This document shows positions 39,108 through 48,965 of a stretch of 64,000 nt of DNA, piece by piece. Position 1 is the first letter of the stretch; every line of letters begins with the position of its first letter. Origin of the DNA: Marinobacterium alkalitolerans (GTDB taxonomy: Bacteria > Pseudomonadota > Gammaproteobacteria > Pseudomonadales > Balneatricaceae). The stretch spans positions 1-64,000 of the forward strand of contig NZ_JACVEW010000010.1 of assembly GCF_017776525.1 (NCBI RefSeq), written 5' to 3'. The translations under genes were made by a program, and so were the position numbers. Below the pieces are notes generated by a model. It saw only the letters and a list, made by a program, of their open reading frames with translations, ran no database searches and was not told where the DNA came from.

Positions 39108-40340
39108 ATGAATACAGAAGTCATTATCCTCGGCGTTGTGATGTTTACGGCAGTAGTGCTTGCACTGGTTGCCGTGATTCTCGCAGCCCGAGCCAAGATG
39201 GTCAGCTCCGGCAACGTGACCATCGAGATCAACGATGATCCGGAAAAGTCGATCACGGTACCGGCGGGCGGCAAGCTGCTGCAGACCCTGGCCGACAAGG
39301 GAATCTTCCTGGCGTCTGCCTGTGGTGGCGGTGGTACCTGCGCCCAGTGTAAGTGCCAGGTCTTTGAAGGCGGCGGTTCCATGCTGCCGACCGAGGAATC
39401 CCATTTCACCCTGCGTGAAGGCAAGGAAGGCTGGCGTCTGTCCTGCCAGGTTTCCGTCAAGCAGGACATGAAAATTCATGTCGAAGACGATGTGTTTGGC
39501 GTGAAGAAGTGGGAGTGCACCGTCGAGTCTAACCCGAACGTTGCGACCTTCATCAAGGAACTCACGCTGAAACTGCCGGAAGGCGAAAACGTGGACTTCC
39601 GTGCTGGTGGTTATGTTCAGCTGGAAGCGCCGCCGCACGAAGTGCACTACAAGGATTTTGATATCCAGGAAGAGTTCCGTGGTGACTGGGACAAGTTCGA
39701 CATGTGGCAGTTTGTGTCCAAGGTCGATGAGCCGGTTATCCGTGCTTACTCCATGGCCAACTATCCGGAAGAGAAGGGTATTGTTAAATTCAATATCCGT
39801 ATCGCGTCTCCGCCTCCGGGTAGCCAGGGTATTCCGCCGGGTCAGATGTCCTCGTATGTGTTCAGCCTGAAGCCGGGTGACACCATTACCGTATACGGAC
39901 CCTTCGGTGAGTTCTTCGCCAAGGAAACTGACAACGAGATGGTCTTTGTGGGCGGTGGTGCCGGCATGGCGCCGATGCGTTCACACATCTTCGATCAGCT
40001 CAAGCGTCTGAATTCCAAGCGCAAGATCTCTTTCTGGTACGGTGCTCGCTCCGTCCGTGAGGCCTTCTATGTGGAAGAGTTCGATAAGCTGGCAGAAGAG
40101 AACGAAAACTTTACCTGGCATCTGGCGCTGTCTGATCCGCTGCCTGAAGATAACTGGACCGGTTACACCGGGTTCATCCATAACGTGCTGTACGAAGAGT
40201 ATCTGAAGGACCACGAGGCGCCCGAAGATTGTGAGTACTACATGTGTGGACCGCCCATGATGAACGCATCCGTTATCAAGATGCTGGAAGATCTGGGTGT
40301 TGAACCTGAGAATATCCTGCTGGATGACTTCGGTGGCTGA
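39108..40340 (+). CDS. nqrF: Na+-translocating NADH-quinone reductase subunit F
   Basis: A 410-residue electron-input subunit. One N-terminal helix (about 5-27) is followed by a 2Fe-2S ferredoxin domain with Cys72, Cys78, Cys81 and Cys113, then a ferredoxin-reductase domain with the FAD motif RAYSMANYP and the NADH-binding [11 protein letters not shown]. The C-terminus [21 protein letters not shown] is typical. It oxidises NADH in the cytoplasm and passes electrons to the other subunits. Confidence 0.96.
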   Translation: MNTEVIILGVVMFTAVVLALVAVILAARAKMVSSGNVTIEINDDPEKSITVPAGGKLLQTLADKGIFLASACGGGGTCAQCKCQVFEGGGSMLPTEESHFTLREGKEGWRLSCQVSVKQDMKIHVEDDVFGVKKWECTVESNPNVATFIKELTLKLPEGENVDFRAGGYVQLEAPPHEVHYKDFDIQEEFRGDWDKFDMWQFVSKVDEPVIRAYSMANYPEEKGIVKFNIRIASPPPGSQGIPPGQMSSYVFSLKPGDTITVYGPFGEFFAKETDNEMVFVGGGAGMAPMRSHIFDQLKRLNSKRKISFWYGARSVREAFYVEEFDKLAEENENFTWHLALSDPLPEDNWTGYTGFIHNVLYEEYLKDHEAPEDCEYYMCGPPMMNASVIKMLEDLGVEPENILLDDFGG

Positions 40341-40345
40341 TATTG

Positions 40346-41386
40346 ATGGCTAATCAGATACGTCTGACTAAATGGCTGGCAGCTCTGCTGCTGGCCGTTT
40401 TTGTTTTTGGAGGGGTGTCCGGTTGTACCGAAACGCCTCGCGCGAAAGTGCAGGGTATTCAGGGACTGACCATGGGTACCAGCTTCAGCATGAAGTGGGT
40501 CAGTGTCAGCGATACCGAGGTTGAGGCGATCAGGAAGGAAGCCGGGCGACTGTTGAGCGACATCAACCAGAAAATGTCGACTTACATTGAAGACTCGGAG
40601 CTTTCTCGTTTGAACCGCACCCCTGCGGCGGAACCTTTTGTTGTCAGTGCAGAATTGATGCAGGTACTGGCAGAGGCGCAGCGTATCAGTCGCCTGACGG
40701 ATGGTGCCTTTGACGTGACTGTAGGCCCCCTGGTAAATGCCTGGGGCTTCGGGCCTGAGGGGCGTATCACGCATGCGCCGGCTGACACCCATATTGACGC
40801 TCTGAAAGCCCGTGTCGGGTATGGCTTTGTGCAACTGGATGAACCTTCTCATCAGGTGATCCGAGAAGGGGATCAGTACATTGACCTTTCAGCCATCGCC
40901 AAGGGTTACGGGGTGGATGCGCTGGCAGAGCTGCTTGAAGCACGGGGGATTGAAAACTACCTGGTCGAGATCGGTGGTGAACTGCGTGCGAAGGGCCATA
41001 AGCCTGATGAAGCACCCTGGAAGCTTGCCATCGAGACACCGCGTGCCGGTGAGCGTGCGGTTCAGGAAATTATCTCGATCACGTCCGGTGCGGTGGCCAC
41101 GTCTGGCGATTACAGGAACTACTTCGAGGAAAATGGTGTCCGTTTCTCACACACCATTGATCCGCGCACGGCGCGTCCGATACGGCATCGCCTTGCATCG
41201 GTGACCGTGATTCGACCGACCTGCGCCGAGGCGGATGCATTGGCAACTGCCCTGATGGTGATGGGTGAGGAAGAGGGGTACAATTTCGCTATTGAGCATG
41301 AAGTTGATGCGTTTTTCCTGGTGAAGTCCGGGGATGGATTTGAAACACGCCATACCCCCGGGTTTTCACAGTATATGAATGATTAG
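40346..41386 (+). CDS. apbE: FAD:protein FMN transferase ApbE (lipoprotein)
   Basis: A 346-residue enzyme that transfers FMN from FAD onto threonine in NqrB and NqrC. The signal peptide ends in the lipobox VSGC, so it should be lipid-anchored on the periplasmic side, where NqrC is modified. Motifs GTSFSMKW, DLSAIAKGYGVD, GGELRAKG and the Mg-binding TSGDYRNYF...HTIDPRT are all present. ATG 40346 is preferred to a TTG one codon earlier. It lies directly after nqrF, as in many NQR operons. Confidence 0.95.
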   Translation: MANQIRLTKWLAALLLAVFVFGGVSGCTETPRAKVQGIQGLTMGTSFSMKWVSVSDTEVEAIRKEAGRLLSDINQKMSTYIEDSELSRLNRTPAAEPFVVSAELMQVLAEAQRISRLTDGAFDVTVGPLVNAWGFGPEGRITHAPADTHIDALKARVGYGFVQLDEPSHQVIREGDQYIDLSAIAKGYGVDALAELLEARGIENYLVEIGGELRAKGHKPDEAPWKLAIETPRAGERAVQEIISITSGAVATSGDYRNYFEENGVRFSHTIDPRTARPIRHRLASVTVIRPTCAEADALATALMVMGEEEGYNFAIEHEVDAFFLVKSGDGFETRHTPGFSQYMND

Positions 41387-41396
41387 AGGAGGGGCT

Positions 41397-41639
41397 ATGG
41401 ATACCATGATCCTGACCTTTGCCGCACTGGTACTGATTATCCTGGCCATGTCGGTGGGCGTGCTGCTGGGCCGCAAGCCGATCAAGGGCTCGTGCGGTGG
41501 CATGAGCGCGCTTGGCATGGATACCGTGTGCGATATTTGTGGCGGCAATCCCAGCAAGTGTGATGAAGAACAGCAGCGTAGTGCCGAGGGTAGTGGATCT
41601 GCTGCCGAGTTGGCATACGAGGTTAAATCTAAAGGTTAA
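41397..41639 (+). CDS. nqrM: NQR maturation protein NqrM
   Basis: An 80-residue membrane protein of the former DUF539 family. One N-terminal helix (about 5-25) is followed by four cysteines, C33, C45, C48 and C55, that are thought to deliver iron to the NqrD/E centre; the family is needed for NQR maturation. The strong ribosome site AGAGGAGGGG precedes ATG 41397; another ATG lies three codons later. It ends the NQR operon together with apbE. Confidence 0.92.
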   Translation: MDTMILTFAALVLIILAMSVGVLLGRKPIKGSCGGMSALGMDTVCDICGGNPSKCDEEQQRSAEGSGSAAELAYEVKSKG

Positions 41640-41732
41640 TATCAATAGCGTGTCGTAACGGACACCATTGGGCTCGCCGATTTTGGATAGTGTAAGCCCG
41701 GTAGTGATGGTGAACGACTAAGGGGAAATTGA

Positions 41733-43133
41733 ATGGCGGTTTATGACTATGACGTGGTAGTAATTGGTTCCGGTCCTGCAGGTGAGGGGGCGGCCATCAA
41801 CGCAGCCAAGCAGGGGCGTCGCGTCGCCATCGTCGAGGAGCAGGACACTGTGGGGGGCAACTGTACTCACAAGGGTACTATCCCCTCCAAGGCATTGCGT
41901 CATTCCGTCAAACAGATCATCGAATTCAACACCAACCCGATGTTCCGTGATATCGGTGAACCGCGCTGGTTCTCCTTTCCCAAGGTACTCAAGCGCGCTG
42001 AAAAGGTGATCTCCAACCAGGTGATGCTGCGCACCAATTTTTATGCGCGCAATCGCGTTGATGTCTTCTTTGGCCGTGCCCAGTTTACTCAGCAGGGTGA
42101 GGTCGTGGTCGTCGGTGCCAAGTCGGGCCGTGAGACGCTCAGAGCGAAAAACTTCGTGATTGCGACCGGCTCAAGCCCCTGGTGCCCGCCGGATATCGAT
42201 TTCAATCACCCGCGTATCTACAACTCGGATACCATTCTGAAGCTCAGCCACACGCCGCGTACACTCGTGATTTTCGGTGCGGGTGTTATCGGCTGCGAAT
42301 ATGCCTCCATCTTCAGTGGTCTCGGGGTCAAGGTAGACCTGATCGACATGCGTGACCGACTGCTGTCCTTCCTGGATGACGAAATCTCCGATGCGCTGAG
42401 TTACCACCTGCGCAACAATGCCGTGAAGATCCGTCACAACGAAGAATATGAGTCGGTAACCGGTGATGACCACGGGGTTACCATCTGTCTGAAGTCAGGC
42501 AAGAAGCTCCGAGCCGATGCCTTCCTCTGGTGTAACGGCCGCTCCGGCAATACCCAGTCACTGGGGCTGGAGAACATTGGTCTGGATGTGAACAGTCGCG
42601 GTCAGCTGCAGGTAGATGAGCATTACCGTACCCAGGCGGAAGGTGTTTACGCCGTGGGTGATGTCATCGGCTGGCCAAGTCTTGCTTCCGCTGCACTGGA
42701 CCAGGGGCGTTCTGCCTCCGCGGACATGCTCAAGGCGGATGATTTCCGTTATATCAACGATGTGCCGACCGGCATTTACACCATTCCGGAAATCAGCTCG
42801 ATTGGTAAGACCGAAGAAGAGTTGACCTCGGAATGTGTGCCCTATGAAGTCGGTCAGGCCTTCTTCAAGGATACGGCGCGTGCACAGATTTCCGGTGAGC
42901 CGGTGGGCATGCTGAAGATTCTGTTCCACCGTGAAACCCTGCAGATTCTGGGTATTCACTGCTTTGGTGACCAGGCTTCCGAGATCATTCATATCGGTCA
43001 GGCGATCATGCGTCAGGAAGGTGAGGCCAATACGCTCAAGTATTTCATCAATACGACCTTCAACTATCCGACCATGGCGGAAGCCTACCGAGTGGCAGCG
43101 ATTTCGGGCCTTAACCGTATCGCAAACCTGTAA
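41733..43133 (+). CDS. sthA: Soluble pyridine nucleotide transhydrogenase
   Basis: A 466-residue FAD flavoprotein that exchanges reducing power between NADPH and NAD+. The FAD motif [10 protein letters not shown] is at about residue 12; the [15 protein letters not shown] region keeps only the first of the two redox cysteines of this superfamily, as in SthA. The NAD motif is [12 protein letters not shown]. The soluble enzyme is a plausible partner for the NQR pump just upstream, because it supplies NADH from NADPH. It has AAGGGGAAA upstream of ATG 41733. Confidence 0.95.
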   Translation: MAVYDYDVVVIGSGPAGEGAAINAAKQGRRVAIVEEQDTVGGNCTHKGTIPSKALRHSVKQIIEFNTNPMFRDIGEPRWFSFPKVLKRAEKVISNQVMLRTNFYARNRVDVFFGRAQFTQQGEVVVVGAKSGRETLRAKNFVIATGSSPWCPPDIDFNHPRIYNSDTILKLSHTPRTLVIFGAGVIGCEYASIFSGLGVKVDLIDMRDRLLSFLDDEISDALSYHLRNNAVKIRHNEEYESVTGDDHGVTICLKSGKKLRADAFLWCNGRSGNTQSLGLENIGLDVNSRGQLQVDEHYRTQAEGVYAVGDVIGWPSLASAALDQGRSASADMLKADDFRYINDVPTGIYTIPEISSIGKTEEELTSECVPYEVGQAFFKDTARAQISGEPVGMLKILFHRETLQILGIHCFGDQASEIIHIGQAIMRQEGEANTLKYFINTTFNYPTMAEAYRVAAISGLNRIANL

Positions 43134-43150
43134 CAGATTACAGGTTGAAT

Positions 43151-43180
43151 AAAAAAGCCGGACTTCAGTCCGGCTTTTTT
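43151..43180. terminator. Bidirectional terminator after sthA
   Basis: AAAAAAGCCGGAC (43151-43163) pairs perfectly with GTCCGGCTTTTTT (43168-43180) around a 4-base loop. It serves sthA and overlaps the end of the convergent small membrane protein gene. Confidence 0.92.
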
Positions 43181-43476
43181 TGTTTCGGTTCTTTGGGAAG
43201 GTACACGTCATCTTCGATGAATTTGCCTCTTACGCGCAGTGTGCGCTCAATCCAGCGGTTATAGAGCTTCCAGAGAAGAAACCCCGGTAGCATCATCAGC
43301 ATGATCCCCAGCATCAGGCCCGCGCCTGCATGTGAATCGGGTACCAGTGTCACGGCCCAGTCCAGCACGCCCAGTTCGCGCCCAAGGAAAAACCATGCAA
43401 CCAAGCCGGCAAAACCGATGCCGGTTGCAAACAGATAGAGGCGGGGAAAAGGGGTATCGAGAGGCTTGTTACTCAT
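43165..43476 (-). CDS. Small two-helix membrane protein, unknown function
   Basis: A 103-residue protein that I do not recognise. Two membrane helices (about residues 11-31 and 46-68) are followed by a basic cytoplasmic tail (RWIERTLRVRGKFIEDD) ending in a Lys/Pro-rich segment. ATG 43476 overlaps the PilZ gene by 8 bases; the frame could start 14 codons earlier. The overlap suggests coupling to the PilZ protein, so it may act in the same process. Its stop codon lies inside the bidirectional terminator. Confidence 0.7.
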   Translation of the reverse strand: MSNKPLDTPFPRLYLFATGIGFAGLVAWFFLGRELGVLDWAVTLVPDSHAGAGLMLGIMLMMLPGFLLWKLYNRWIERTLRVRGKFIEDDVYLPKEPKQKKPD

Positions 43477-44044
43477 TGGTGAGATCCAGTGCCTGTTGTC
43501 TTTTGCGTGCCTGTGCATCGAGTATCAATCTGGCAAGCTGTGTTCTGCAGCTCTCCGGCATATCCAGGAATTCAGCGCCGATCTCATATCCTGCTGCATC
43601 GGGCAGGGCCTGGCAGCGTCTGACACGGGCGTACAGCAGCATGCCCAGGCGCGTTTCAGTGAAGACAAGCTTCAAGGCCAGCAGCTGTTCAGGCTCCAGT
43701 GCATCGGGGCAGGTAAAATTCAGTCCACCCTCACTCAAGTTGATAAACTGGGACTGTCCCTGCTCGAGATTAAAGCTGTCGGCAGCCAGCGTGCTGGCAA
43801 TCAGTTCAATCTTGCGATTCAGCATATTGAAGCAGGCTTCAATGGCCGGCTGGTCTTCTCCGAGTCTGTGGAGGTAGTGACTGGCTTCAGCCTCAATGTC
43901 ACGCAGTTGAGACTGGAGCAGGAAATAGGGCGAAACGGCAAACTGATCAGGTCTTGGGGATTGTTTGACCTGTGATTCAGCCACGCTTTGATATTCGATG
44001 ACCACCGGATGATCGATACGGTAATACTGCCGTCTTTCGGTCAC
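43469..44044 (-). CDS. PilZ-domain protein with split c-di-GMP motifs
   Basis: A 191-residue protein. The first PilZ motif RxxxR is at R5-R9 (ERRQYYRIDHP), and the second, NxSxxG, at N102-G107 (INLSEGGLNF). Between them lie about 92 residues, mostly helical, instead of the usual 20-30, as in Pseudomonas PA2989-like proteins, which occupy the same locus (recall). The protein should bind cyclic di-GMP, but its effect is unknown. The start is GTG 44044 with GAGGAG 7 bases upstream; a longer frame opens at 44104. It overlaps the small membrane protein gene by 8 bases. Confidence 0.8.
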   Translation of the reverse strand: MTERRQYYRIDHPVVIEYQSVAESQVKQSPRPDQFAVSPYFLLQSQLRDIEAEASHYLHRLGEDQPAIEACFNMLNRKIELIASTLAADSFNLEQGQSQFINLSEGGLNFTCPDALEPEQLLALKLVFTETRLGMLLYARVRRCQALPDAAGYEIGAEFLDMPESCRTQLARLILDAQARKRQQALDLTNE

Positions 44045-44147
44045 GGATGAACTCCTCGTCTCTGTTTGGAAGCACTGCGAACAGTATACGCAACAAAGGT
44101 GCAATTCTGTTAGAGCTATGGCCCCAACTGTGGTTTAATCCTGCTCC

Positions 44148-45398
44148 ATGTTCAGACCTCTATCGCTTTTTGTCGGGCTTCGGTATACCGCGGCCAAACG
44201 TGGCAATCATTTCATTTCATTTATTTCACTGGTGTCGATTCTGGGCCTCATGCTGGGCGTGGCGGCGCTTATTCTCGTCCTGTCCGTCATGAATGGCTTC
44301 GATCGCGAGCTTCGACAGCGGATCCTGGGTATGGTCCCTCATGCGACTTTGAGCGGCTATGGCGATCAGGGGCTGTCCGACTGGCGTGAATTGCGCAAGG
44401 GCGTGCTGGATGGTCGGGGAGTGCAGGGTGCTGCCCCTTACATACAGGCTCAGGGCATGTTGACCAGCCGGGGCCGCGTTCAGGGTGGTCTGGTCAACGG
44501 GATCGACCCGGTATTTGAACCTGAAGTGTCGATTCTGGAACGTCACATGGATATCGGGCAGCTGTCAGACCTGCAGGCCGGAGAATACCGTATTGTTCTC
44601 GGCGAGCTGCTGGCGCGTTTTCTGGGCGTCAGTGTGGGTGACAAGGTAACACTGGTACTGCCGGAAGCCTCGATTAGTGTTGCAGGTGTCGTGCCACGGC
44701 TGAAGCGCTTTGAGGTCAGCGGAATTTTCTCGGTGGGCGCCGAGCTGGATGCGAATCTGGCATATATACACATCGACGATGCTGCGCGCATCAAGCGAAT
44801 GACACCGGGGAGTGTCGATGGATTGAGGCTCAAGTTTGCAGATCTCTTCGATGCGCCCCGTTTGGCACGCGAAGTGGCCGCTGCCCAGTCCAGCTCGCTG
44901 TATGTGAGTGACTGGACGCGCACCCATGGCAACCTGTTCCAGGCAATTCAGATGGAAAAGCGCATGATTGCGCTGCTGCTTCTGCTGATTGTGTTTGTCG
45001 CGGCCTTCAATATTGTTTCTACGCTGGTCATGGTGGTGACTGACAAGCAATCTGATATCGCCATTCTGAGAACCATGGGGGCGACACCGGGGGCGATCCT
45101 GAGGGTCTTTATGGTTCAGGGTATTCTGATCGGTCTTATCGGAACGGGCCTGGGGGTTGCGCTGGGTATCACGCTTGCGCTGACGGTAACGGATCTGGTG
45201 GCCTGGGTTGAGCGGGCGCTTGGAATACAGTTCTTGTCGGCTGATGTATATTTCATCAGCTACTTGCCATCTGAACTGGTCTGGTCAGATGTGGCCATGA
45301 TCACCGCTGCTGCTTTTGTCATCAGTTTCGTTGCGACGCTTTATCCCGCCTGGAGGGCGTCACGCACCCAACCTGCGGAGGCCTTGCGTTATGAGTGA
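44148..45398 (+). CDS. Lipoprotein-releasing ABC transporter permease (LolC/LolE/LolF type)
   Basis: A 416-residue inner-membrane permease of the LolCE family that extracts lipoproteins and hands them to LolA. Four helices (about 25-50, 270-295, 315-350 and 380-400) flank a large periplasmic domain. The N-terminal LFVGLRYTAAKRGNHFISFISLVS is typical of LolC. In the window only one such permease precedes lolD, where enterics and pseudomonads have two, so it may be a LolF-type homodimer. It overlaps lolD by 8 bases. Confidence 0.9.
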   Translation: MFRPLSLFVGLRYTAAKRGNHFISFISLVSILGLMLGVAALILVLSVMNGFDRELRQRILGMVPHATLSGYGDQGLSDWRELRKGVLDGRGVQGAAPYIQAQGMLTSRGRVQGGLVNGIDPVFEPEVSILERHMDIGQLSDLQAGEYRIVLGELLARFLGVSVGDKVTLVLPEASISVAGVVPRLKRFEVSGIFSVGAELDANLAYIHIDDAARIKRMTPGSVDGLRLKFADLFDAPRLAREVAAAQSSSLYVSDWTRTHGNLFQAIQMEKRMIALLLLLIVFVAAFNIVSTLVMVVTDKQSDIAILRTMGATPGAILRVFMVQGILIGLIGTGLGVALGITLALTVTDLVAWVERALGIQFLSADVYFISYLPSELVWSDVAMITAAAFVISFVATLYPAWRASRTQPAEALRYE

Positions 45399-46071
45399 TG
45401 CCGTATTGCATGCACGCGCGTTAACCAAAGCGTTTCGAGAAGGTGGCCAGAGTGTCGATATTCTCAAGGGTGTGGATATTGAGGTGCAGGCGGGTGAGCG
45501 GCTTGCCATACTGGGCAGCTCCGGCAGTGGCAAAAGCACTCTGCTGAATATTCTGGGCGGTCTTGACCGGCCTGATGCAGGGGAAGTCCTGGTCTCAGGG
45601 CAGTCGCTGTACGGTATCAGCGAGGGCAAGCGCTGCCGTCTGCGTAACCAGACGCTGGGGTTCGTGTATCAGTTCCACCACCTGCTGCATGAATTCAGTG
45701 CGCTGGAAAACGTGGCCATGCCGCAATTACTGGCGGGTGTAGAGCCTCGACAGGCGGCGGCGCGTGCTGAAGCCCTGCTGAATGATGTGGGTCTGTCACA
45801 CCGTTTGAGCCATAAGCCTTCAAAGCTGAGTGGGGGAGAGCGTCAGCGGGTCGCAATAGCGCGTGCGCTGGTAAACGAGCCTGCCTGTGTGTTGATGGAT
45901 GAGCCTACCGGCAATCTTGATCGACATACGGCTGCCGATGTACAAGGTTGCATGGACAGCCTGAATGCGCGCTTGAAAACCGCATTTATTGTCGTCACGC
46001 ACGACCTCTCGCTGGCCCGTGAAATGGACCATACGCTTGAGCTGGTGGACGGGGTGTTGCGCGAAGTCTGA
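45391..46071 (+). CDS. lolD: Lipoprotein-releasing ABC transporter ATPase LolD
   Basis: A 226-residue ATPase that drives lipoprotein release. Walker A LGSSGSGKST begins at 41, the Q loop is in GFVYQFHHLL, the signature is LSGGERQR and Walker B is CVLMDEPTGNLD. The FHHLLHEFSALENV stretch is characteristic of LolD. ATG 45391 overlaps the permease stop by 8 bases, though the frame is open from 45316. Confidence 0.94.
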   Translation: MSDAVLHARALTKAFREGGQSVDILKGVDIEVQAGERLAILGSSGSGKSTLLNILGGLDRPDAGEVLVSGQSLYGISEGKRCRLRNQTLGFVYQFHHLLHEFSALENVAMPQLLAGVEPRQAAARAEALLNDVGLSHRLSHKPSKLSGGERQRVAIARALVNEPACVLMDEPTGNLDRHTAADVQGCMDSLNARLKTAFIVVTHDLSLAREMDHTLELVDGVLREV

Positions 46072-46075
46072 TTCG

Positions 46076-46606
46076 CTACTTTTTGCGCTTCAGCCGCAGC
46101 TCAACGCGTTTACGCCAGCTTCTGTTCACGTGCCAGATCCAGAAGCGGCTGATGGTAAGGTATCCCAGCGTGCCGAAGATGACGGCACAGATAATGCTTC
46201 CGGTGATCAGGGGCCACCAGATTGCCGATATTTCCGCTTGTATGGTGTCCAGTGACCACTCGTCCACATGTCCCAGTGAGCTTTCCATTCCCAATACCCA
46301 AAGCCCGATTCGGTAGCAGGCGTAAAAAATAGGGGGTATGGTCAAGGGGTTGGTAATCCAGACAAGCCCGACGGAAATGGGCAAGTTGCTGGAGAGCCAG
46401 ACCGCAAGCACAGCAGCCACAATCATCTGCCCGGGAATGGGCATAAAGGCACACATGATGCCGACCAGAAATGCACGCGCGACGGATTTGCGGGTCAGAT
46501 ACCAGAGGTTGGGATCGTGCAGATGCCGCCCCAGCCAGCTCAAGTGGCGATGACTGCGAAGGGCACGCTCGTCAGGCATGTATTTGCGGATCAGCTTGCG
46601 CGGCAT
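46076..46606 (-). CDS. DUF2062-family membrane protein
   Basis: A 176-residue protein of the DUF2062 family. The N-terminal basic part (PRKLIRKYMPDERALR) is followed by helices with the family pattern VARAFLVGIMCAFMPIPGQM and WITNPLTIPPIFY. The function is unknown. It lies convergent to lolD and divergent from comEC, in the same spot as a hypothetical gene in pseudomonads. Confidence 0.85.
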   Translation of the reverse strand: MPRKLIRKYMPDERALRSHRHLSWLGRHLHDPNLWYLTRKSVARAFLVGIMCAFMPIPGQMIVAAVLAVWLSSNLPISVGLVWITNPLTIPPIFYACYRIGLWVLGMESSLGHVDEWSLDTIQAEISAIWWPLITGSIICAVIFGTLGYLTISRFWIWHVNRSWRKRVELRLKRKK

Positions 46607-46686
46607 CGGAAGTGACTGAAATCAGTATCAAAAGGTGGCGTCATTATGCCGCCTGAATGTAGTTAAGCCAACCGTAAGGATCAAGG

Positions 46687-48918
46687 ATGATCGCTTATTT
46701 GGCCGGGATCAGCATCCCGGCATTTTTACCCGACCTGTACTGGGTGCTCTGGTTCATGCTGGCCGCCTGTACAGGTTTGCTGCTGCCTTGGCTCAGGCGG
46801 CATATGGCATTTTTGCTGCCTGGACTGCTGGTCGCATCTTTGTTTGGTACATGGCAGCTTTATCACCGTCTGGATCTTGCCCAGCTTGATGTCACGCTGA
46901 CAGGGACAGTGGCTGATATTCCCGAGCAGCGGTCGGGTCGTCTCGTTTTGCTGCTGGATCTTGAGCGGATTGATTCAGCCTTGCCTGCTGCCCAACGTCT
47001 CAGACGCGTGAAACTGAGCTACTACGATCCCGAATTCACGCTGGGGTCCGGCGACCGGGTTGAGCTTGTTGCACGCTTGAGAAGCCCCCGGGGACTGCTG
47101 AACCCGGATGCCTTTGATATTGAAAGGCGTTATTTGACACAGGGGGTTGATGCACGTGGCTATGTGCGTGAGCTGATCAGCATCCAGTCCGAGGGTTCAA
47201 GCTGGCGTCAATGGCTGCATGACCGGCTTCAGGCAGAATTTGAGCCGGGCGCAGCGGCCACGCTTGCCGCCGTAGTCTTGGGTGTTCGACATCACTTCAG
47301 CGATGAGCAGTGGCAAGGCCTGCGTGTGACGGGTACGGCCCACCTCATGGTCGTGAGCGGTTTGCATATTGCAGTCTGTGGCGGTCTTGGCTGGCTGCTG
47401 GGGCAGGGCGTCGCTGCTTTTGCAGGACGTTTTATCAAGGTGCGAAGTGCCTTGCGCTATGCGCCGCTGATCCTGGCGTTCGGGCTTGCAACCGGTTATG
47501 CATGGCTTGCCGGTTGGGGGCTGCCGGTGCAGCGGGCCTGGCTCATGCTGATAATCTTCCTGTTGGGCAGTTGGCGCCTGCTGGAGTTAACCGCCTGGCA
47601 GCGCTGGCGCATGGCACTGACTTTGGTGTTGACCTTGCAGCCTTTGGCCATTTTGGAGGCCGGCACCTGGTTATCCTTTGCTGCGGTTGCCTTGATCATT
47701 ACCGCCACCGCGGGTCATCAGGGCCGCAGTCTCAACTGGTCGCGTATTCCGGCGGGCTGGGTACGGGTCCAGTTGGCACTGTTTGTTGGTATGCTGCCTT
47801 TAATGGTGCTCTATTTTCAGCAGTTCAATCCTCTGGCTATTCCGGTCAATCTTATTGCAGTACCGCTGGTATCGGCAGCCATCTGGTGCCTGCCCCTGTG
47901 GTTGCCGCTTGCGCTGATGTGGGAATTACCGCTTCGCCTGCTTGAGGTCGCAATCACAGTGTTCTGGCAGGCCCTTTCCTGGGCCGCAAGTGTACCCGGC
48001 CTGGTGGTGCCGGTTATCAAGCCGGAGTGGAATCTGCTGATTCCTGCTGTATTGCTGGTGATCCCGGTTTTGCTGCCGCTTGGATGGCTATACCGATTAC
48101 TCTGTATGGCTGCTTTCCTGCCGCTGATCTGGGCGCTTCCGAAAAGGCCGGATGATGGCGAGTACAACGTTTGGTTGTTCGATGTAGGGCAGGGGCAGGC
48201 CATATTCGTCGAAACCTCAAGTGAAACGCTGCTGTTCGATACAGGGCCCGGTTATCGGGGAGGTGGCTCGGCGGTGCCCTATGCTGTGCTGCCTTATATG
48301 AAAGCGCGCAATATTGATCGGCTGGATACGCTGGTGCTGAGTCATGACGACCTGGACCACAGTGGGGGCTACAGCACGCTGAAACAGGCGGTGGTCATTG
48401 ACCAGTTGTTGGCGGGAGAGCCTGAACAGCGTGCAGACAGCGAGCACTGTGGCGGGGTTGGATGGCGCCGCAGTGGGGTCAACTTCACGATGATGACTGC
48501 CAATGAGGATCGGGATCCCCAGAGGCCCTCCAATGAGCGCTCCTGCGTGATGAGCGTCAGTAATGGGGTTTGCAGCCTGCTGGTGACTGGCGATCTGGGG
48601 TTCAGCGGCGAGTACCGGCTCCTTTCTGCCGGGCGGATAGAGCCTCATACCTGGCTGGTGGCCGGTCATCATGGCAGCCGGGACTCAACAACGGCTGCAC
48701 TGCTTAAGCATGTTCAGCCACAATATGTCCTGGTCAGTGCCGGTTATGCCAACCGGTTTGGTCACCCGCATCAGGCCGTAATTGAACGCATTGAGGGGCA
48801 GGGGGTGGCATGGTCTAACACCGCTCGGGCCGGTGCCATCAAGCTTTCGGCCACTGCCGATGACTGTTCTCTTCAGCAGCTCAGGGTATCGAAAAAGCGT
48901 TACTGGACAGCCGGTTAA
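46687..48918 (+). CDS. comEC: DNA internalisation channel ComEC/Rec2
   Basis: A 743-residue inner-membrane protein that carries one DNA strand into the cytoplasm during transformation. An N-terminal OB-like region with DUF4131 (about 25-160), a central competence domain of about ten helices (about 190-480) with VVSGLHIAVCGGLGW, and a C-terminal metallo-beta-lactamase domain with DVGQGQAIFVE, SHDDLDHSGGY and GHHGSRDSTT are all present and uninterrupted. So the channel looks intact. Other competence genes are not in the window. AAGGATCAAGG precedes the ATG. Confidence 0.94.
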   Translation: MIAYLAGISIPAFLPDLYWVLWFMLAACTGLLLPWLRRHMAFLLPGLLVASLFGTWQLYHRLDLAQLDVTLTGTVADIPEQRSGRLVLLLDLERIDSALPAAQRLRRVKLSYYDPEFTLGSGDRVELVARLRSPRGLLNPDAFDIERRYLTQGVDARGYVRELISIQSEGSSWRQWLHDRLQAEFEPGAAATLAAVVLGVRHHFSDEQWQGLRVTGTAHLMVVSGLHIAVCGGLGWLLGQGVAAFAGRFIKVRSALRYAPLILAFGLATGYAWLAGWGLPVQRAWLMLIIFLLGSWRLLELTAWQRWRMALTLVLTLQPLAILEAGTWLSFAAVALIITATAGHQGRSLNWSRIPAGWVRVQLALFVGMLPLMVLYFQQFNPLAIPVNLIAVPLVSAAIWCLPLWLPLALMWELPLRLLEVAITVFWQALSWAASVPGLVVPVIKPEWNLLIPAVLLVIPVLLPLGWLYRLLCMAAFLPLIWALPKRPDDGEYNVWLFDVGQGQAIFVETSSETLLFDTGPGYRGGGSAVPYAVLPYMKARNIDRLDTLVLSHDDLDHSGGYSTLKQAVVIDQLLAGEPEQRADSEHCGGVGWRRSGVNFTMMTANEDRDPQRPSNERSCVMSVSNGVCSLLVTGDLGFSGEYRLLSAGRIEPHTWLVAGHHGSRDSTTAALLKHVQPQYVLVSAGYANRFGHPHQAVIERIEGQGVAWSNTARAGAIKLSATADDCSLQQLRVSKKRYWTAG

Positions 48919-48965
48919 CGCGCTATTCCTGCCATGGGGGCTGTGCTAAAGTTAGCCGCATCAAC

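Noticed and set aside
41650-41667. Small stem (GTGTC/GACAC) between nqrM and sthA
   Set aside because: A 5-base stem without T run is too weak for a terminator.
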